From Bradyrhizobium viridifuturi (GTDB lineage: Bacteria; Pseudomonadota; Alphaproteobacteria; Rhizobiales; Xanthobacteraceae): a stretch of 64,000 nucleotides of DNA. How positions within the stretch are numbered: the stretch's first letter is position 1; each line of letters opens with the position of its first letter. Below the pieces are notes generated by a model. The model had not been told where the DNA came from and did not search any database. It saw only the letters and a list, made by a program, of their open reading frames with translations. Position numbers and translations under genes: made by a program. The DNA is taken from contig NZ_LGTB01000001.1 of NCBI RefSeq assembly GCF_001238275.1, forward strand, positions 62,001-126,000. Direction: 5' to 3'. Below are positions 60,551 to 64,000 of this stretch, piece by piece.

Positions 60551-60997
60551 CTACGCCGGCTGCTTTGCCTTGGCCTCGATCTGGCCGATCGCATCGACCA
60601 CCGCATCGAAGGTCAGTAGCGTCGAGGCATGGCGGGCCTTGTAATCGCGCACCGGCTCGAGCAGCGCGATGTCGGCCCATTTGCCGCCCTGCGGGGGCTG
60701 GCCATTTTCCTTCAGCATCTTGCGGACGGTCTCGCGCAACTCGCGCAGCTCCTCAGCGGTCGACCCCACCACATGGCTCGCCATGATCGAGGAGGAGGCC
60801 TGGCCGAGCGCGCAGGCCTTCACGTCATGGGCGAAGTCCGTCACCACGGGGCCGTCCATCTTGAGGTCGACCTTGACGGTCGAACCGCACAATTTGGAGT
60901 GCGCGGTGGCGCTGGCGTCGGGGTCGGCGAGCCGTCCGAGGCGCGGAATATTGCCGGCCAACTCGATGATCCGCTTGTTGTAAATGTCGTTCAGCAT
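60551..60997 (-). CDS. IscU/NifU-like iron-sulfur scaffold protein
   Basis: A 148-residue protein of the IscU/NifU N-terminal type, which builds Fe-S clusters. The fold is clear: [32 protein letters not shown] with Cys1 (about residue 37), [20 protein letters not shown] with Cys2 (about 62), then [21 protein letters not shown]. The third ligand Cys seen in IscU is replaced here by the RHASTL segment; this is the usual form in this alphaproteobacterial subgroup as far as I recall, so the role may be a variant scaffold. It is divergent from folE with 240 bases between. Confidence 0.85.
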   Translation of the reverse strand: MLNDIYNKRIIELAGNIPRLGRLADPDASATAHSKLCGSTVKVDLKMDGPVVTDFAHDVKACALGQASSSIMASHVVGSTAEELRELRETVRKMLKENGQPPQGGKWADIALLEPVRDYKARHASTLLTFDAVVDAIGQIEAKAKQPA

Positions 60998-61236
60998 GGG
61001 GACAGATGCCTGGTTCCGGGCGGGCCGGGCGCTCTTGGCGGCTGGGTTTCACCGTCCTATATATGGACGGCAGCGCCGGAAACATAGCCCGGCCATGCGG
61101 CCAGCGCGGCCCACCTTCGTCGCGGTGGTGCTACAAAGATGGGACTCAGGCGTCCGGCGGTTCGATGATCCGCCCCGTCTGCCCGGTGACACATCCGGCC
61201 CAACGGCAAATGCCGGGCCGGTCGAACGGAGAAGAC

Positions 61237-61917
61237 ATGGACGCCTTGATCAAATCGATTCGCCCCAACAAGCCGGCCGACGCGAAGCCAGGCGAGCTCG
61301 ACCCTTCAGAATTCATGGCGGCCGCCGTCCGTGCCGACCAGCCGCGCCCGTCGCGGGCCGAGGCCGAGGACGCCGTGAAGACGCTGCTCGCCTATATCGG
61401 CGAGAACACCGGCCGCGAGGGCCTGCTCGACACGCCGCGCCGCGTCGTCGAAGCCTATGACGAGCTCTATCAGGGCTATCATCAGTGCCCGGCCGAAGTG
61501 CTGAACCGTACCTTCGGCGAGACTGCCGGCTACGACGATTTCGTCCTCGTCCGCGACATCGAGTTCACCTCGCAGTGCGAGCATCACATGATGCCGTTCT
61601 ACGGCAAGGCGCATATTGCCTATACGCCGGTGGAGCGCGTCGTGGGCCTCTCCAAGCTGGCGCGGCTGACCGATATCTTCGCCCGCCGCCTGCAGACCCA
61701 GGAGCATCTCACCGCGCAGGTCGCGGCCGCGATCGACGAGGTCCTGAAGCCGCGCGGCGTTGCCGTGCTGATCGAGGCGGAGCATACCTGCATGTCGGTG
61801 CGCGGCGTCGCCAAGCATGGCGCATCGACCTTCACCAGCCGCTTCACCGGCATGTTCCGCGACAATCCGGCCGAGCAGCAGCGTTTCCTGTCCCTGGTGC
61901 GAGGACCGAACCGGTAA
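61237..61917 (+). CDS. folE: GTP cyclohydrolase I
   Basis: A 226-residue enzyme that converts GTP into dihydroneopterin triphosphate, the first step to folate. Zinc ligands: [12 protein letters not shown] (about residues 112-123) and [10 protein letters not shown] (about 183-192); the GTP segment [19 protein letters not shown] follows in between. The ATG at 61237 has GGAGAAG upstream. The first 50 residues are an extra N-terminal extension common in Bradyrhizobium. hisI starts 28 bases later and is probably co-transcribed. The family normally forms a homodecamer. Confidence 0.96.
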   Translation: MDALIKSIRPNKPADAKPGELDPSEFMAAAVRADQPRPSRAEAEDAVKTLLAYIGENTGREGLLDTPRRVVEAYDELYQGYHQCPAEVLNRTFGETAGYDDFVLVRDIEFTSQCEHHMMPFYGKAHIAYTPVERVVGLSKLARLTDIFARRLQTQEHLTAQVAAAIDEVLKPRGVAVLIEAEHTCMSVRGVAKHGASTFTSRFTGMFRDNPAEQQRFLSLVRGPNR

Positions 61918-61945
61918 CCTCGCATTCTCTCGAGCGAGGTTTTCC

Positions 61946-62374
61946 GTGTCCACATCGACCCACGATCACGACCGCGAAGAGGGTCTCGACTTCCGGCCCA
62001 AATTCGACGCGACCGGTCTTGTGACCTGCGTCGCGACCGATGTCGCGACCGGCGACGTGCTGATGGTCGCGCACATGAACGATGAAGCGCTGCGCAAGAC
62101 GATCGCGACCGGCGAGGGCTGGTACTTCAGCCGCTCGCGCAACGCGCTGTGGCGCAAGGGCGAGAGTTCTGGCCAGACCCAGCGCGTGGTCGAGATCCGG
62201 ATGGATTGCGATCAGGACGCCGTGTGGATCAAGGTCGAACAGATCGGCGCCGCCTGCCACACCGGACGGCGCTCCTGCTTCTATCGCGCGGTGAAGGGCG
62301 AGGGCGGTGCCGTCAGCCTGTCCTTCGTCGATGCCGAGCGCCTGTTCGATCCCGGCGCGGTCTACCGCAAATAG
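61946..62374 (+). CDS. hisI: Phosphoribosyl-AMP cyclohydrolase
   Basis: A 142-residue HisI enzyme (step 3 of histidine synthesis). The GTG at 61946 is 6 bases after GCGAGG. Motifs: [39 protein letters not shown] (about residues 36-74), MDCDQDAVW with the metal-binding Asp/Cys (about 82-90) and [15 protein letters not shown] (about 99-113). It is a single-function HisI, without the HisE domain. It follows folE after 28 bases and ends before a CtrA-type box at 62406. Confidence 0.95.
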   Translation: MSTSTHDHDREEGLDFRPKFDATGLVTCVATDVATGDVLMVAHMNDEALRKTIATGEGWYFSRSRNALWRKGESSGQTQRVVEIRMDCDQDAVWIKVEQIGAACHTGRRSCFYRAVKGEGGAVSLSFVDAERLFDPGAVYRK

Positions 62375-62405
62375 CGGCGGCCGCGTTGCCCTTCGTGCCG
62401 GGGCC

Positions 62406-62420
62406 TTAACGTGCCGTTAA
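62406..62420. promoter_or_regulatory. Perfect CtrA-type box before the SLT transglycosylase
   Basis: TTAACGTGCCGTTAA, followed by CCAT, matches TTAA-N7-TTAAC and also contains TTAACCAT, a form of half-site I recall from rhizobial CtrA targets. It lies 30 bases upstream of the start at 62451, where it could overlap the promoter. This places the transglycosylase under probable cell-cycle control. Confidence 0.58.
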
Positions 62421-62450
62421 CCATAATTACGGCAGGTTGACAGGACATGG

Positions 62451-63491
62451 GTGCCGATTGCCGGCACCCCGCAGGGCACCCGATCAATGGCGGTCGACCT
62501 CTTCAATGCGACGGCTTCGGCAGGTGTCGATGCTTCGCGCCTGAAGGTCGCCGGCTCGATCAAGCAGGCGGCGGCCACCACCGGTACGAGCTTCGAATAT
62601 TTGCTCACCACCGCGAAGATGGAATCCAATTTCAATCCGCGGGCCGGCGCCACGACCTCGTCGGCGCATGGACTCTATCAGTTCATCGACCAGACCTGGC
62701 TCGGCACCGTCAAGGAGGCGGGAGGCCAGCTCGGCTACGGTCAGTATGCCGATGCCATCACCAAGAACTCCGACGGCAGCTATTCGGTCAGCGATCCCTC
62801 GGCACGCAGCGCGGTCATGAAGCTGCGCGACGATCCCGATGCGGCGTCGTCGATGGCGGCGGCCCTGACGCAGTCCAACAGCTTCAAGCTCACCGGCGCG
62901 CTCGGCCGTCGCCCGACCGATGCCGAACTCTATATGGCGCATTTCATGGGCGTCGGCGGCGCCGGCAAGCTGATCTCGAGCGCCGAGGACAGCCCGAGCG
63001 CCAATGCCGCCGCGATGTTTCCGAAGGCGGCGGCCGCCAACCAGTCGATCTTCTACGACAAGTCGGGCAGCGCGCGCAGCGTCAGCCAAGTCTATTCGGT
63101 ATTGACCACGCGCTACGCCGCGGCGGCAAACTCGAAGGACACACGCACTGCCTTTGCTGCAGCGGGCGGCGACACCATGAGCCCTTACGCGATGGCAAGC
63201 GCTGCGCCGACGCAAGCGGTGTCGATGGACACCGCGTCGTATCTTTCGACTTTCCCGAATGCCGGTGCGGCCTCGTCAGCTGGCGCGACCTCGACCGTCG
63301 CATCCGCGCAGCCGGCGCCGGCCTTCCGCTCGCTCTACCAGGGCGGCGATCGTTCGGAGCCGATTTCACCTGCGGTGCAGGAGCTTTGGGGCAATTCCTC
63401 CGCGCTGACCACGTCGGCGACGCCGAAGGTCCGTGCGCCCGGCCGGCTTGATCTGTTCAGCGATCCGAACGGCACCTACAGCAACGGCTAG
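62451..63491 (+). CDS. Lytic transglycosylase (SLT) domain protein
   Basis: A 346-residue protein from a GTG at 62451 (AGGA about seven bases upstream); an ATG at 62487 (MAVDLFNATA) is a good alternative. The SLT fold is in the first 170 residues: TSFEYLLTTAKMESNFNPRAG with the catalytic Glu (AKMES), then SSAHGLYQFIDQTWLGTVKEAG and YMAHFMGVGGAGKLI. There is no Sec signal, so it may be exported by the flagellar or another route; related alphaproteobacterial SLT proteins are flagellar or cell-wall-linked. The Ala/Ser-rich tail (residues 210-346) looks disordered. Transcription through the box at 62406 is likely. Confidence 0.85.
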   Translation: MPIAGTPQGTRSMAVDLFNATASAGVDASRLKVAGSIKQAAATTGTSFEYLLTTAKMESNFNPRAGATTSSAHGLYQFIDQTWLGTVKEAGGQLGYGQYADAITKNSDGSYSVSDPSARSAVMKLRDDPDAASSMAAALTQSNSFKLTGALGRRPTDAELYMAHFMGVGGAGKLISSAEDSPSANAAAMFPKAAAANQSIFYDKSGSARSVSQVYSVLTTRYAAAANSKDTRTAFAAAGGDTMSPYAMASAAPTQAVSMDTASYLSTFPNAGAASSAGATSTVASAQPAPAFRSLYQGGDRSEPISPAVQELWGNSSALTTSATPKVRAPGRLDLFSDPNGTYSNG

Positions 63492-63531
63492 CGCTGGCCT
63501 GCTGCGCGTGCGAATGCGCGCCGTGCCGATC

Positions 63532-63546
63532 TTAACGAAACGTCAA
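63532..63546. promoter_or_regulatory. Near-consensus CtrA-type box
   Basis: TTAACGAAACGTCAA has TTAA-N7-TCAA, one mismatch. It is 108 bases upstream of the DUF2336 start at 63654. The region is A+T-rich and a promoter is expected here. Confidence 0.3.
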
Positions 63547-63653
63547 TAATCCCAAACGTTTATGGTGAACCCTTTGTTAAGCGTCATGGTTTATTTTTCC
63601 TTGTAGTTGGCATCGTAAGTCGATGCCGTTTCGTTGCGTAAGCCGGAAGGACC

Positions 63654-64000
63654 ATGATCGTTCGGCAGTTCATTAGTTGGATTAAGACCGCTCCGGCAGG
63701 CGAGCGAGCAGAGGCGACGCGGGCGTGGCCCGGGCCTGGCTCATTTCAGACCTCACCGAGGACGACCGCATTGCAGCCGAAGGCGCGCTGCTGATGCTGC
63801 TCGATGACCCGTCGCCGCTGGTGCGACAGGCGATGGCCGAGGTGTTCGCACACAGCGCGGAGGCGCCGGCTGCGATCGTGCAGGCGCTGTCGGCCGACCA
63901 GGCAGCGATCGCGCTGCCGGTGCTGGAGCATTCACCGCTCCTGATCGATGCCGATCTCGTCGACATCGTCGCGACCGGCTCCGACGAGATGCAGTGCGCG
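63654..64000 (+). pseudogene. DUF2336 family protein, frameshifted and cut by the window edge
   Basis: The ATG at 63654 with GGAAGGACC upstream gives MIVRQFISWIKTAPAGERAEATRAW and then nonsense. One frame over, from about 63725, the text is ARAWLISDLTEDDRIAAEGALLMLLDDPSPLVRQAMAEVFAHSAEAPAAIVQALSADQ, which is the DUF2336 helical repeat pattern (HEAT-like). Adding one C in CGGGCGTGGCC (giving T-R-A-L-A-R-A-W-L) joins them. The rest lies beyond the window. DUF2336 proteins are alphaproteobacterial and of unknown function. As with four other genes here, the lesion is one missing base. Confidence 0.8.

Noticed and set aside
1..64000. tRNA, rRNA, CRISPR arrays
   Set aside because: No T-arm-like GGTTCGAATCC in cloverleaf context, no rRNA stretches and no regularly spaced repeats were found by reading.

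Overview
The window looks like the chromosome of a Bradyrhizobium-type alphaproteobacterium (family Nitrobacteraceae). The basis is high G+C, codon use rich in G/C third positions, family content typical of that group (PilZ, DUF3126, BTLCP peptidase, HdeD, dodecin, folE-hisI, IscU-like scaffold, PAS_5 and DUF2336 proteins), and short palindromic intergenic repeats of the kind seen throughout rhizobial genomes. I see no rRNA, tRNA, CRISPR array, complete insertion sequence or phage, so this reads as core or near-core chromosome.

Layout. 0-8.8 kb: end of cysE, small conserved proteins, a gamma-carbonic anhydrase, a secreted Gly/His-rich protein, fabA preceded by a tetR-family gene that carries a frameshift and faces an 18-bp palindrome, a LapG/BTLCP-like cysteine peptidase and a double PilZ protein whose last 22 codons lie behind an in-frame TAA. 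8.8-18 kb: FAD monooxygenase, acyl desaturase, secreted MBL-fold hydrolase, zinc alcohol dehydrogenase behind a strong palindrome, a cyclic-nucleotide-gated patatin and an amidohydrolase. 18-26.5 kb: a looser, repeat-bearing stretch with an SDR, a large SPFH/flotillin protein, small secreted or membrane proteins, a secreted glycoside hydrolase and an LprI-like protein; a RidA-family fragment sits here. 26.9-37.6 kb: a lone peptide-type solute-binding protein, a three-gene molybdenum hydroxylase operon (M-S-L order), pantothenate kinase, an ornithine cyclodeaminase homologue, HdeD and dodecin. 37.7-46.2 kb: a repeat cluster, an Orn/Lys/Arg decarboxylase-GNAT operon, a membrane-anchored DJ-1/PfpI protein, TPR and cupin proteins, and an adenylate/guanylate cyclase. 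46.2-64 kb: a CtrA-like box, a candidate small RNA with a strong terminator, rhomboid, CBS, patatin, GGDEF-EAL, nitroreductase, thrS, two ClpP/COG3904-like periplasmic proteins around an MFS exporter, yidD, iscU-like, folE-hisI, a lytic transglycosylase behind a second perfect CtrA box, and the start of a DUF2336 gene.

Themes. Several genes point to cell-cycle or surface control: three perfect TTAA-N7-TTAA CtrA-type boxes plus two near matches, a PilZ protein, a LapG-like peptidase, a GGDEF-EAL protein and an SLT transglycosylase. Two routes to unsaturated acyl chains (FabA and a desaturase) occur within 6 kb. Five genes (tetR, GGDEF-EAL, ClpP-like, MFS, DUF2336) are each broken by exactly one missing base, and pilZ by an in-frame stop. 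That pattern suggests either sequence or assembly errors or recent gene decay, and it should be resolved before those genes are called pseudogenes.
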